A DNA stretch of 64,000 bases from Oscillospiraceae bacterium (lineage in GTDB: Bacteria > Bacillota_A > Clostridia > Oscillospirales > Oscillospiraceae): NCBI GenBank assembly GCA_015067895.1, contig SVLP01000010.1, forward strand, positions 1-64,000, read 5' to 3'. The notes beneath the pieces were generated by a model. The model searched no databases. It was not told the DNA's origin and saw only the letters and a program-made list of their open reading frames with translations. This document shows, piece by piece, positions 23,805-31,675 of the stretch. Within the stretch, counting starts at the first letter, position 1; each line of letters opens with the position of its first letter. Position numbers and translations under genes: made by a program.

Positions 23805-25171
23805 ACCGAGTTGCATCGAGAAGCACCATCGCACTGATGCTGGTGGTCGTCCTCCTGGGCGGTATGTGTCTGTTCCTGACGGAATATGTGATGAAGGCCG
23901 ATGACTGGGTGGTCTTCGAAGGAAGTCCCCATGTCTATACCGGCGTCAACATCGGCTGCGGTGTCATCACCGACCGGAGCGGAGAGGTGCTGCTGAGCGC
24001 CACCGGCAAGCGCACCTACTCCGAGGACAGCGGCATCCGCAAGGCCACCATCCACTGGCTGGGCGACCGGTACGGCTACATCAGTGCCCCGGCGGTCACC
24101 GATTATGCCGGGGAGATGACGGGCTTTGATCTGCTCAACGGCATCTACGGCTACGGCGGTACCGGCGGCAGCGCGAAAATGACCATTTCTGCCAGGGTGC
24201 AGAAGGTGGCGCTGGAGGCCATGGGCAAGAAGAAGGGAACCGTTGCGGTGTACAACTACGAGACCGGCGAGATCCTCTGCGCCGTGTCTACCCCCACCTA
24301 CGACCCGGACAATGTGCCCGACATCGACGAGAACGACGAAAAATATGAGGGCATCTACCTCAACCGCTTCACCCAGACCACCTATGTGCCCGGCTCCGTG
24401 TTCAAGATCGTTACCACGGCGGCGGCTCTGGACAGTCTGAAAAATGCGGAGGAGATCGAATTCTCCTGCGACGGCGTGTACGAGATGTCCGGCGGCAAGG
24501 TCAAGTGCACCGGCGAGCACGGCACCATCGGCCTGAAGCGGGCGCTTCAAAAGTCCTGCAACTGCTACTTCGCCCAGCTGACCGAGGTGCTGGGAGCCGA
24601 GACCCTGGAGCGGTATGTGAAGAAATTCCAGATCACCGAACCGGTCAGCTTCGACGGCATCACCACCGCCAAGGGCAACTTCAGCGTGGAGGATGCCTCC
24701 GCCCAGCAGATCGCCTGGTCGGGCATCGGACAGCACCTGGATCTCATCAATCCCTGCCGGTATATGACCTTCCTGGGCGTCATCGCAGGCGGCGGTGAGG
24801 CGGCGGAGCCGTACATCGTGGAGTCCGCCGGCTCCGGACTCTTCGGCGGCCATCGGGCCAGGACGGAGTCCACCGGGCGGCTGATGGACAAGGATACGGC
24901 GGAGGCTCTGACCGCGCTGCTGCGCAATAACGTGGAGAATCAGTACGGCGACGACAATTTCCCCGGCCTGACCGTCTGCGCCAAGACCGGCACGGCGGAG
25001 GTGGGCGGCGGCAAGGAGCCCAACGCCACCTTCGCGGGCTTCTGTATGGATGAAGACTATCCCCTGGCCTTTATGGTTGCGGTGGAGGACGCGGGCTCCG
25101 GCGCGAAGACCTGCATCCCCATCATTTCGGAAGTCCTGAAAGCCTGCAAGGATCTGATGGACAGCGAGTAA
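23801..25171 (+). CDS. Class B penicillin-binding protein, short PbpA type
   Basis: A 456-residue single-pass protein (TM at about 9-29) with a short linker and a transpeptidase domain. Active-site motifs: SVFK at 199-202, SCN at 252-254 and KTG at 395-397, in order and with normal spacing. The large N-terminal pedestal of PBP2 is absent, which gives the PbpA-type layout seen next to FHA and SEDS genes in Actinobacteria. It should cross-link the strands made by the coupled SEDS protein. It ends the operon at a terminator. Confidence 0.9.
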   Translation: MNRVASRSTIALMLVVVLLGGMCLFLTEYVMKADDWVVFEGSPHVYTGVNIGCGVITDRSGEVLLSATGKRTYSEDSGIRKATIHWLGDRYGYISAPAVTDYAGEMTGFDLLNGIYGYGGTGGSAKMTISARVQKVALEAMGKKKGTVAVYNYETGEILCAVSTPTYDPDNVPDIDENDEKYEGIYLNRFTQTTYVPGSVFKIVTTAAALDSLKNAEEIEFSCDGVYEMSGGKVKCTGEHGTIGLKRALQKSCNCYFAQLTEVLGAETLERYVKKFQITEPVSFDGITTAKGNFSVEDASAQQIAWSGIGQHLDLINPCRYMTFLGVIAGGGEAAEPYIVESAGSGLFGGHRARTESTGRLMDKDTAEALTALLRNNVENQYGDDNFPGLTVCAKTGTAEVGGGKEPNATFAGFCMDEDYPLAFMVAVEDAGSGAKTCIPIISEVLKACKDLMDSE

Positions 25172-25182
25172 CAATTTTTAAG

Positions 25183-25214
25183 ACCTCCCCGCATAGACTG
25201 TGCGGGGAGGTTTT
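25183..25214 (+). terminator. Terminator, also carrying the next gene's ribosome binding site
   Basis: ACCTCCCCGCA (25183-25193) pairs with TGCGGGGAGGT (25201-25211), followed by T. The GGGGAGG of the descending arm is 7 bases before the ATG at 25218. Confidence 0.8.
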
Positions 25215-25217
25215 GCT

Positions 25218-25376
25218 ATGTGTCGGAAAAATTGGATCCCCGCCGCGCTGCTGATCGGCTTCGGGGTGGGGATGATCGTTGGAGCACTCTTCGAATCGCT
25301 GCTGGGACACCTGATCGTGGGTGGGGCGGCAATTGGTGTGGGCGTATGGCTCCTGAACGGGAAATGCAAGGCATAA
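25218..25376 (+). CDS. Small membrane protein, 52 residues
   Basis: A short gene with a good GGGGAGG site 7 bases before the ATG. The product begins MCRKNWIPAALLIGFGVGM and is almost wholly hydrophobic, glycine- and alanine-rich, with two membrane segments (about 6-24 and 30-46) and a basic tail ending GKCKA. No family recognised. It sits between the PBP gene and the DUF3794 gene. Its binding site forms one arm of the preceding hairpin, so transcripts from upstream would hide it; a separate promoter is not visible. Confidence 0.6.
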   Translation: MCRKNWIPAALLIGFGVGMIVGALFESLLGHLIVGGAAIGVGVWLLNGKCKA

Positions 25377-25385
25377 ACGGCCCGG

Positions 25386-25416
25386 CCTTGAATAGAATCT
25401 AGTATTCTATTCAAGG
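25386..25416 (+). promoter_or_regulatory. Perfect 13-bp inverted repeat at the ribosome binding site of the DUF3794 gene
   Basis: CCTTGAATAGAAT (25386-25398) and ATTCTATTCAAGG (25404-25416) are exact complements with loop CTAGT. The 3' arm ends in AAGG, the first half of the AAGGAGG ribosome binding site. It could be an RNA switch or a dimer operator; there is no T-run, so it is not a terminator. Confidence 0.7.
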
Positions 25417-25427
25417 AGGAGTCAAAA

Positions 25428-26909
25428 TTGGAACTGCCATTTGAAAAAACGGTAAGCAGGTTTTGGCAGCAAAAGCTGTACACCCCCGTGACGAAGGAGG
25501 AGACCCAGGAGTATAAGCTGCCGGAGAGTATGCCGGACATTGGCCGGGTCATCGCCGCCTGGGGACAGGTGGTGCTGCGGGGGAAGGAATGGAGGAACCA
25601 TCACATCGGCCTCAACGGCGGGGTGATGGTGTGGGTGCTCTACGCCCCCGAGGACGGCGGCGAGGTGCGGCGCATCGAGAGCTGGCTGCCCTTCAGCGCG
25701 AGGGTGGAGCATGGGCAAGAGGAGGAGGGCATCATCCGGGCGGAGTGTGTCCTTTGCAGCGTGGATGCCCGGAGCACCTCGTCGAGAAAGCTGATGCTGC
25801 GGTGCTCCGTGGGGCTGATGGTGCAGACGCTGATGCCGAAGGAAGCGGAGCTGATGTCGCCGGGGGAGCTGCCGGGGGATATCGAGGTGCTGGAGCGGGC
25901 CTATCCCATGGTGCTGACCCGGGAGACCGGGGAGAAGACCTTCCTCTGCGACGAGACGTTGCCCGGGACGGGGGAGATCGAGCGGATCATCTATTACCGG
26001 CTGTCCCCGCGGGTGCTGGAGCAGAAGGTGCTGGGCAGCCGGGGCGTGTTCCGGGGCGTGGGGGAGCTGCATCTGCTGTGCCAGGACGAACAGGGGAAGC
26101 TGCGGAGCATGGATCTGGAGGTGCCCTTTGCCCAGTATCTGGATCTGGAGGGGGACTACGAGGAGGGGGCGGAGATCTCCAACCTGCTCTGTGTCACCTC
26201 GCTGGAGGTGGAGCCGGGGGAGAACGGGGAGCTGCGGGTGCGGTGCGGGCTGGTGAGCCAGTACATCGTGAACGCCCCTACCGTGATCCGGTGCCTGGAG
26301 GATGTCTACAGCCCGGTGAGGGAGCTGGAGCTGGTGAAGCAGGAGGTGGTGCTCCCGGCCTGGCTTGACGAGCAGGTGCGGCAGATCGAGCTGGGGGAGC
26401 GGCTGACGGGGGAGGGTGTGCCCGTGGATCAGATCTTCTTCCCGGAGCTCCCTATGGTGACCAGACAGCCCGGCGGTGCGGAGATCCGGGTGGGCGGCAG
26501 CTTCCAGGCCCTGTGCCAGGAGCCAGACGGAAGTCTGGTGGGGAAGACCGTCAAGGCCCATCAGCCCATCTCCCTGATGACCGCGTGCGACACCATCCCC
26601 TGTACCTGGCTCCGCGGCGGGGCCCAGGCCAGGAGAGAGGGCGGCGGTTGGGTACTGGAGGCCCGGATGGAGGCAAAGCTGGACAGCGTGTGCACCAAGC
26701 CAATGGGCATGGTGGCGGGCATCCGGGCAGGGGAGCGGCGGGAGCCGGATCCTGACCGGCCCAGTGTGATCCTCCGCGCCAGAAGACCGGAGGAGACCCT
26801 GTGGGATATCGCGAAATACTGCGGCTCCACGGTCAGTGCCATCCAGCGGCTCAACAAGCTGGAACGGGAGCCGGAGGAGAACCGGCTGCTGCTGATCCCG
26901 GTGATCTGA
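25428..26909 (+). CDS. DUF3794 (SPOCS) protein with C-terminal LysM, SipL-like
   Basis: A 493-residue cytoplasmic protein with repeated SPOCS/DUF3794 modules (for example YPMVLTRETGEKTFLCDETL and VRQIELGERLTGEGVPVDQI) and a LysM motif at about 445-493 (EETLWDIAKYCGSTVSAIQR). This is the layout of SipL, the spore-coat morphogenetic partner of SpoIVA in clostridia, so a role in spore envelope assembly is likely. The TTG start at 25428 is supported by AAGGAGG at the right distance; no ATG is near. The inverted repeat at 25386-25416 overlaps that site. SpoIVA is not in the window. Confidence 0.82.
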   Translation: MELPFEKTVSRFWQQKLYTPVTKEETQEYKLPESMPDIGRVIAAWGQVVLRGKEWRNHHIGLNGGVMVWVLYAPEDGGEVRRIESWLPFSARVEHGQEEEGIIRAECVLCSVDARSTSSRKLMLRCSVGLMVQTLMPKEAELMSPGELPGDIEVLERAYPMVLTRETGEKTFLCDETLPGTGEIERIIYYRLSPRVLEQKVLGSRGVFRGVGELHLLCQDEQGKLRSMDLEVPFAQYLDLEGDYEEGAEISNLLCVTSLEVEPGENGELRVRCGLVSQYIVNAPTVIRCLEDVYSPVRELELVKQEVVLPAWLDEQVRQIELGERLTGEGVPVDQIFFPELPMVTRQPGGAEIRVGGSFQALCQEPDGSLVGKTVKAHQPISLMTACDTIPCTWLRGGAQARREGGGWVLEARMEAKLDSVCTKPMGMVAGIRAGERREPDPDRPSVILRARRPEETLWDIAKYCGSTVSAIQRLNKLEREPEENRLLLIPVI

Positions 26910-26933
26910 AGCTGCGGCCGGCGGGAGTCTGCA

Positions 26934-27045
26934 TATTTGCTTTGCAAATACGCGAAACCTCCCGCCTTTGCATGAAAAGCGGGTATTACCCCCTCCGACC
27001 TCGCTTCGCTCGGCCACCTCCCCCATAAATGGGGGAGGCAAGAGA
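26934..27045. repeat. Interspersed GC-rich element, family B, minus orientation
   Basis: Read on the minus strand, 27045 to about 26990 gives CTTGCCTCCCCC, then GGGGGAGGTGGCCG, an inner palindrome CGAGCGAAGCGAG and GTCGGAGGGGGT. The same order occurs at 46605-46723. The left part holds a second inverted repeat, TATTTGC/GCAAATA (26936-26951). It has no coding capacity and lies between the DUF3794 gene and flavodoxin. Confidence 0.68.
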
Positions 27046-27052
27046 TTTTGTA

Positions 27053-27076
27053 GCCCGGCGGGAGCCGGGCGTTTTT
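27053..27076 (+). terminator. Intrinsic terminator
   Basis: GCCCGGC (27053-27059) pairs with GCCGGGC (27064-27070), then five T. It sits between the repeat and the flavodoxin promoter. Confidence 0.8.
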
Positions 27077-27077
27077 C

Positions 27078-27106
27078 TTGACATGGAGGGCTGGGGATGG
27101 TATCCT
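27078..27106 (+). promoter_or_regulatory. Promoter of the flavodoxin gene
   Basis: TTGACA (27078-27083), 17 bases and TATCCT (27101-27106). Confidence 0.75.
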
Positions 27107-27130
27107 GAAAAGAAAAAAGGAGCGTACGAG

Positions 27131-27646
27131 ATGAAGAAGATCCTGATCGTTTATTATTCCCGCCGGGGCGAGAACTTTTATGACGGCAATCTCAGATACC
27201 TGGAGGTCGGAAACACCGAGAAGGCGGCCCGGATCGTTGCCGATGCCGTGGGCGGGGAGCTGTTTGAGGTGGATACCGTCAAGCCCTACGCCGGCGAATA
27301 CCGGGCCTGCTGCGGCGAGGCGGTGGCTGAATGGAAATCCGGGGCACGGCCGGAGATCAAGGGGTATGCGGAGGATATGGGTTCTTATGACACCATCTTC
27401 GTGGGCTATCCCATCTGGTGTGGCACCATACCCATGTGTCTGTTCACCTTCCTGGAGCACTATGATCTGACGGGCAAGACCGTCGTGCCCTTCTGCACCC
27501 ACGAGGGCAGCGGCTTCGGAAACAGCCTGGAGGATCTCAAGCGGGTCTGCCATGGCGCGGTCATCGGCACCGCGCTGGAGGTCAAGGGCTGCAAGGTGGA
27601 GGAAAACGCCGGACGCATCGCCGCCTGGGCCCGGGAGCAGACCTGA
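27131..27646 (+). CDS. Flavodoxin-family protein
   Basis: A 171-residue single-domain flavodoxin fold. The FMN phosphate loop is near the N-terminus (IVYYSRRGENF, a variant of the T-x-T-G-x-T loop), and the flavin-stacking loops are VGYPIWCGTIP and FCTHEGSGFGNS. This belongs to the flavodoxin_4 type of small electron carriers or reductases rather than to classical flavodoxin. The ATG at 27131 follows AAAAGGAGC; the longer frame would start inside the promoter. Single-gene unit. Confidence 0.85.
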   Translation: MKKILIVYYSRRGENFYDGNLRYLEVGNTEKAARIVADAVGGELFEVDTVKPYAGEYRACCGEAVAEWKSGARPEIKGYAEDMGSYDTIFVGYPIWCGTIPMCLFTFLEHYDLTGKTVVPFCTHEGSGFGNSLEDLKRVCHGAVIGTALEVKGCKVEENAGRIAAWAREQT

Positions 27647-27675
27647 AAAAAGCAGAAAATTCTTGAAAATAATGC

Positions 27676-27704
27676 TTGATTTTTCCGGATCCGTATGCTA
27701 ATAT
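27676..27704 (+). promoter_or_regulatory. Promoter of rplS
   Basis: TTGATT (27676-27681), 17 bases and TAATAT (27699-27704) with a TGC extension. Confidence 0.68.
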
Positions 27705-27710
27705 AAATCG

Positions 27711-27803
27711 GTCTGAAAACAAGGTGAGTCCTCTGCGGTGCCGGGAACCATATCGCCGGAACGAAACATCGCATGAACGCCCAATATTAAGGAGGACAAA
27801 GAT
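27711..27803 (+). promoter_or_regulatory. Structured leader of rplS, candidate L19 autoregulatory leader
   Basis: About 90 bases lie between the expected transcription start and the rplS ATG. They contain short complementary blocks (CCTCTGCGGTGCCGG, ATCGCCGG and GCATGAACGCC). Firmicutes rplS leaders often hold an autoregulatory structure, which this could be. A match to the known L19 leader model was not tested. Confidence 0.4.
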
Positions 27804-28145
27804 ATGGATCTGGTTAAGGCTCTGAGCAGCCAGTATATGAAGGCTGAGCTGCCCGAAATGCGTGTTGGCGACACTGTTCGCGTTCACGTCCGCATCAAGG
27901 AAGGTTCTCGCGAGAGAATTCAGGTGTTCGAGGGTGTCATCATTGCTCGCAAGCATGGCGGCATCGGCGAGACCATCACCGTTCGCCGCGTTTCCTACGG
28001 CGTCGGCTGTGAGAAGGTCTTCCCCGTTCACTCCCCCCGCGTGGCTGACATCGAGACCGTCCGCAAGGGCAAGGTTCGCCGCGCCAAGCTGTACTACCTG
28101 CGTGAGCGCTTCGGTAAGGCTGCTAAGATCAAGGAAAAGATCTGA
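27804..28145 (+). CDS. rplS: 50S ribosomal protein L19
   Basis: A 113-residue ribosomal protein located at the 30S-50S interface. The sequence is typical throughout: [52 protein letters not shown] and [16 protein letters not shown]. Length matches the family (about 115). A strong TAAGGAGG site precedes the ATG. Its own promoter and a terminator directly behind it suggest that much of its mRNA is monocistronic, with the lepB-rbgA group following. Confidence 0.98.
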   Translation: MDLVKALSSQYMKAELPEMRVGDTVRVHVRIKEGSRERIQVFEGVIIARKHGGIGETITVRRVSYGVGCEKVFPVHSPRVADIETVRKGKVRRAKLYYLRERFGKAAKIKEKI

Positions 28146-28159
28146 TTCAAAATTCCATA

Positions 28160-28187
28160 AAAAAAGAGGGCTTGCCCTCTTTTTTTA
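28160..28187 (+). terminator. Terminator behind rplS
   Basis: AGAGGGC (28165-28171) with GCCCTCT (28174-28180), flanked by A and T runs. Confidence 0.85.
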
Positions 28188-28258
28188 TTGCCCAAATTCG
28201 TGTATACTTAGTGTGGTTTACTATAACAGGGGAGCGTTTCCCCTTTAGGAGGATTACA

Positions 28259-28876
28259 TTGGCTTTTTTCAAGACCAAAAAGGATAAGGAAAAGAAAGAG
28301 GAGAAGCGGTCGCCGGTGGCGGTGGGGCTGGATTACCTGCATGATGTGGTGTACATCCTGGCCGTGGTGCTGGTGGCGTTCACCTTCTGTGTGCGTGTGG
28401 TCATCGTCTCGGGATCGAGCATGTTCTCGACCCTGGTGGACGGGGACTATCTGCTGCTCATCAACCGGCCCCTGTGCGGGGAGCTGGAGCAGGGCGACAT
28501 CGTGGTCGCCAGCATGGATCGGTTCCGGGGCGGCGAGGCCATCGTCAAGCGGGTCATCGCCACAGAGGGCCAGACCGTGGACATCGACTTCCGGGCGGGC
28601 ATCGTCTATGTGGATGGGGCCGCACTGGAGGAGACGTACATCTTCAGTCCCACCAACCTGTCAGAGGGCGTGGAGTTTCCTCTGGTGGTGCAGGAGGGCT
28701 GCGTGTTTTTGATGGGCGACAACCGGATGGACTCCCGGGACAGCCGGGCCCCTGAGATCGGTCAGGTGGACGAGCGGGAGATCCTGGGCCGCGCCGTGTT
28801 TCTGATGGTGCCCGGCTCGGGCGTGGGCGAGTATACCGTGACGCCGGACTTTTCCCGGATCGGAGGACTAGAGTAA
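28259..28876 (+). CDS. lepB: Type I signal peptidase
   Basis: A 205-residue membrane-bound peptidase that removes signal peptides outside the membrane. One N-terminal membrane segment (about 30-50) is preceded by a very basic tail. The catalytic Ser is Ser54 in SGSSMFSTL and the general base is Lys97 in AIVKRVIA; GCVFLMGDNRMDSRDSR is the conserved C-terminal box. The TTG start at 28259-28261 is chosen because TTAGGAGG is 6 bases upstream; an ATG at 28172 in frame lies inside the rplS terminator. It overlaps rbgA by one base. Confidence 0.92.
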   Translation: MAFFKTKKDKEKKEEKRSPVAVGLDYLHDVVYILAVVLVAFTFCVRVVIVSGSSMFSTLVDGDYLLLINRPLCGELEQGDIVVASMDRFRGGEAIVKRVIATEGQTVDIDFRAGIVYVDGAALEETYIFSPTNLSEGVEFPLVVQEGCVFLMGDNRMDSRDSRAPEIGQVDEREILGRAVFLMVPGSGVGEYTVTPDFSRIGGLE

Positions 28877-29754
28877 TGGCAGAGAATATGAATATCCAGT
28901 GGTATCCGGGCCACATGACCAAGACCCGGCGGCAGATGGAGACTGACCTGAAGCTGGTGGACGCGGTCTGCGAGATCGTGGACGCCCGCATCCCCATCTC
29001 CAGCCGGAACCCGGACATCGACAGCATCTTCGGCGCCAAGCCCAGGATCATCATCCTGAACCGGATGGATCTGGCGGATCCCAAGGCCACCAAGGCCTGG
29101 GCGGCCTATTTCAAGGGGCTGGGCTATGCCGTGGTCATCACCGACTGCAAGAGCCGAAAGGGCATCGGTGATTTTACCCCCGCCGTGCGCTCCGTGCTGG
29201 CGGAGAAGATCGCCCGGAACGCCGCCAAGGGCATGAACAAGCCCGTGAAGGTGATGGTCGTGGGCATCCCCAACGTGGGCAAGTCCACCCTCATCAACCA
29301 GATCTCCGGCCGCAAGGGCGCCAAGGCCGAGAACCGTCCCGGCGTGACCCGGGGCAAGCAGTGGGTCACCGTGGATTCCGGGCTCTTGCTGCTGGACACC
29401 CCCGGCATCCTGTGGCCGAAATTCGAGGATCCCGAGGTGGGCATGAAGCTGGCCTACACCGGCGCGGTCAAGGAGGACATCCTGGACATCGAGGAGCTGG
29501 CGGTGTTCCTGATGAAGCTGCTGTGGACGCACTATCCGGAAGCCGTGAAGGCAAGATACAACATCGACATGCCCGCCGACGCCACCGGCTATGAGCTGCT
29601 GGAGGCCGCCGGTCGGAAGCGGGGCTTCCTGATGGCCCGGGCGGAGGTCAATACCGAGCGGATGGCCAAGGTGCTGCTGGATGAATACCGCAGCGGCAAG
29701 CTGGGCAAGTTCACGCTGGAAATGCCCCCCAAGGAGGATGCGATCAATGAGTGA
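28876..29754 (+). CDS. rbgA: Ribosome biogenesis GTPase RbgA (YlqF)
   Basis: A 292-residue circularly permuted GTPase needed for late 50S assembly. The G motifs appear in the permuted order: G4 LNRMDL first, then G1 GIPNVGKSTLI, G2 PGVTRGKQ and G3 LDTPGILWP. The N-terminal YPGHMTKTRRQM and the ANTAR-like C-terminal part (GYELLEAAGRKRGF) are typical. It is translationally coupled to lepB (TAATG). The rplS-lepB-rbgA-rnhB order is a common Firmicutes arrangement, linking ribosome assembly to the L19 gene. Confidence 0.95.
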   Translation: MAENMNIQWYPGHMTKTRRQMETDLKLVDAVCEIVDARIPISSRNPDIDSIFGAKPRIIILNRMDLADPKATKAWAAYFKGLGYAVVITDCKSRKGIGDFTPAVRSVLAEKIARNAAKGMNKPVKVMVVGIPNVGKSTLINQISGRKGAKAENRPGVTRGKQWVTVDSGLLLLDTPGILWPKFEDPEVGMKLAYTGAVKEDILDIEELAVFLMKLLWTHYPEAVKARYNIDMPADATGYELLEAAGRKRGFLMARAEVNTERMAKVLLDEYRSGKLGKFTLEMPPKEDAINE

Positions 29755-30361
29755 AGTGAATCTGTGGGAAATTGAAAATGGCCTGAAGGAGCAGGGCGTC
29801 GGCGTCATCTGCGGCGTGGACGAGGCCGGTCGGGGCCCCCTGGCGGGGCCGGTGTGCGCTGCTGCGGTCATCCTGCCCGAGGGGGAGCTGATCCCCGGGC
29901 TCAATGACAGCAAGAAGCTCACCGACAAGAAGCGGCGGGAGCTCTTTCCCATCATCAAGGAGAAGGCCATTGCCTATGGCATCGCCTTCGCATCCGAGCA
30001 GGAGATCGACGAGATCAACATCCTGCAGGCCACCTTCCTGGCCATGAAGCGGGCCATCGGGCAGCTGGAGGGCAAGGCCGACTTTGCCCTGATCGACGGC
30101 AACCGGGAGACCGACTTCGGTGTGCCCTGTCTGACGGTGGTCAAGGGCGACAGCCGCAGCGCCAACATCGCCGCCGCCTCCGTGCTGGCGAAGGTGACCC
30201 GTGATATCTACATGGAGGAGCTGGCGGAACAATACCCCCAGTACGGCTTCGAGATCCACAAGGGCTACGGCACCAAGGCCCATTATGCTGCCCTGACGGA
30301 ACACGGAATGTGTGACGCCCATCGAAGGACTTTCCTGAAGAAGTTCTATGGGGAGAAGTAA
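29747..30361 (+). CDS. rnhB: Ribonuclease HII
   Basis: A 204-residue enzyme that cuts RNA in RNA-DNA hybrids and removes single ribonucleotides. The catalytic acids are Asp25-Glu26 (GVDEAGRGPLAGP), the Asp in ALIDGN and the Asp in VVKGDSRSANIAAASV. IHKGYGTKAHYAAL is the usual C-terminal block. The ATG at 29747 lies inside the end of rbgA (8-base overlap), with AAGGAGG upstream. Confidence 0.95.
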   Translation: MSEVNLWEIENGLKEQGVGVICGVDEAGRGPLAGPVCAAAVILPEGELIPGLNDSKKLTDKKRRELFPIIKEKAIAYGIAFASEQEIDEINILQATFLAMKRAIGQLEGKADFALIDGNRETDFGVPCLTVVKGDSRSANIAAASVLAKVTRDIYMEELAEQYPQYGFEIHKGYGTKAHYAALTEHGMCDAHRRTFLKKFYGEK

Positions 30362-30713
30362 CCTCCTGGGCGGCTGGGGCGAGGCTCTGGCCGCGGAGTA
30401 TTTACGAAGGAAGCGATATGAGGTCGTGGCCTGCTCTTACCGATGCAAATTCGGAGAGATCGACCTGATCGTAAGGAATAAGAAATATCTGGCCTTCGTG
30501 GAGGTGAAGCTGCGCAAATCAGCGCGGTTTGCTTCGGCCATGGAGTATGTGGATCGGCGGAAGCAGGATCGGCTGCGCATTACCGCGTCGCTGTATCTGA
30601 GCCAGAATCCCACCAAATTGCAGCCCAGGTTCGACGTCATCGAGATCTATGCTCCCCAGGGTATGGATACGCCGAGCCCGGAGATCATTCATCTGGAGGA
30701 TGCATTTCAATGA
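30348..30713 (+). CDS. yraN: YraN/UPF0102 endonuclease-fold protein
   Basis: A 121-residue protein of the UPF0102 family with a restriction-endonuclease-like fold. The family marks are GGWGEALAAEYLRRKRYEVV, then FGEIDLIVRNKKYLAFVEVKLR, which holds the acidic-x-Lys metal site (E-I-D and E-V-K), and the QDRLRITASLYL helix. It usually follows rnhB, as here, with a 14-base overlap. It may take part in DNA or RNA processing; the activity is not established. Confidence 0.93.
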   Translation: MGRSNLLGGWGEALAAEYLRRKRYEVVACSYRCKFGEIDLIVRNKKYLAFVEVKLRKSARFASAMEYVDRRKQDRLRITASLYLSQNPTKLQPRFDVIEIYAPQGMDTPSPEIIHLEDAFQ

Positions 30714-31675
30714 GACTGCCTGTTTTTGATCTGCACTGCGACACCGCCCTGGCGCTTTCCGAGCGGGCGGAACACTATAAATCCCTGCGCAGCAATGACC
30801 GTCACATCGATCTTGTTCGCGCCGGGGAGCTGGGCGGCTATGCCCAGTGCTTTGCCATGTATACGACCCCGGCTTTTGACCAGTGGTTCGGCAAGCCTGT
30901 CACCGAGGTTTTTGATACCATGCTCGCCAATCTGGAGCGGGAGATCGAGCTGAACGCCGACCTGATCGCAAAGGCCGGAACCACCGCCGAGATCGAGACC
31001 AACCGGGCGGCGGGAAAGATGTCCGCCATCCTGACGCTGGAGGGCCCGGCGGGCATCGGCTTTGACGCCGGGCGGCTGGAGGAGCTGTACAAGCGGGGCT
31101 TCCGCATTTCCACCCTGGGCTGGAACGAGAAGAATATTCTCGTGGGCTCCCATGTGACCGGCGGCGGTCTGACCGACGCGGGTAAGGAATATGTGAAGGA
31201 ATGCCAGCGGCTAGGCATCCTGGTGGATGTGAGTCACATCTCCGACGAGGGCTTCTGGGATATCATGAAAATCACCGAAGCTCCCATCGTGGCATCCCAC
31301 TCCAATCTGCGAAGCGTCTGCGGCCACAGCCGGAACCTGACGGAGGACATGTATCGGGCTATCGTGGAGACCGGCGGCACGGCGGGCATCAATCTGTGCG
31401 CCCCCTTCATCAAGGAATCCGGTGCGGATTTTGATGCCACCTGTGACCACATTATCAGGATGCTGGAGCTGGATCCCAGCGGCGAGCATGTTTCCCTGGG
31501 CGGCGATCTGGATGGCTGCGACGAGCTGCCCGCCGGATTTGTGGGCATCCAGAGCTACAACGCCCTGGCAGACCGGCTCTTTGAACGGGGACTGGACGAG
31601 AAGACCATTCGAAACATTTACTGGAGCAACACGATGGGAGTGATGGATCGTGCTGTACGCAACCACCAGAAGTAA
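30710..31675 (+). CDS. Membrane dipeptidase-type M19 peptidase
   Basis: A 321-residue TIM-barrel peptidase of the renal dipeptidase family. Zinc site: FDLHCDTAL (His, Asp), the bridging Glu in ILTLEGPAG, the His in DVSHISDEGF and the His in VASHSNLRSVCGHSRNLT; LGGDLDG near the C-terminus holds the catalytic Asp. No signal peptide is seen, so it is cytoplasmic. It hydrolyses dipeptides, often D-residue ones. It overlaps yraN by four bases. Confidence 0.9.
   Translation: MRLPVFDLHCDTALALSERAEHYKSLRSNDRHIDLVRAGELGGYAQCFAMYTTPAFDQWFGKPVTEVFDTMLANLEREIELNADLIAKAGTTAEIETNRAAGKMSAILTLEGPAGIGFDAGRLEELYKRGFRISTLGWNEKNILVGSHVTGGGLTDAGKEYVKECQRLGILVDVSHISDEGFWDIMKITEAPIVASHSNLRSVCGHSRNLTEDMYRAIVETGGTAGINLCAPFIKESGADFDATCDHIIRMLELDPSGEHVSLGGDLDGCDELPAGFVGIQSYNALADRLFERGLDEKTIRNIYWSNTMGVMDRAVRNHQK

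Noticed and set aside
28172..28258. N-terminal extension of the signal peptidase from an ATG at 28172
   Set aside because: It begins inside the rplS terminator and has no ribosome site; the TTG at 28259 has TTAGGAGG.
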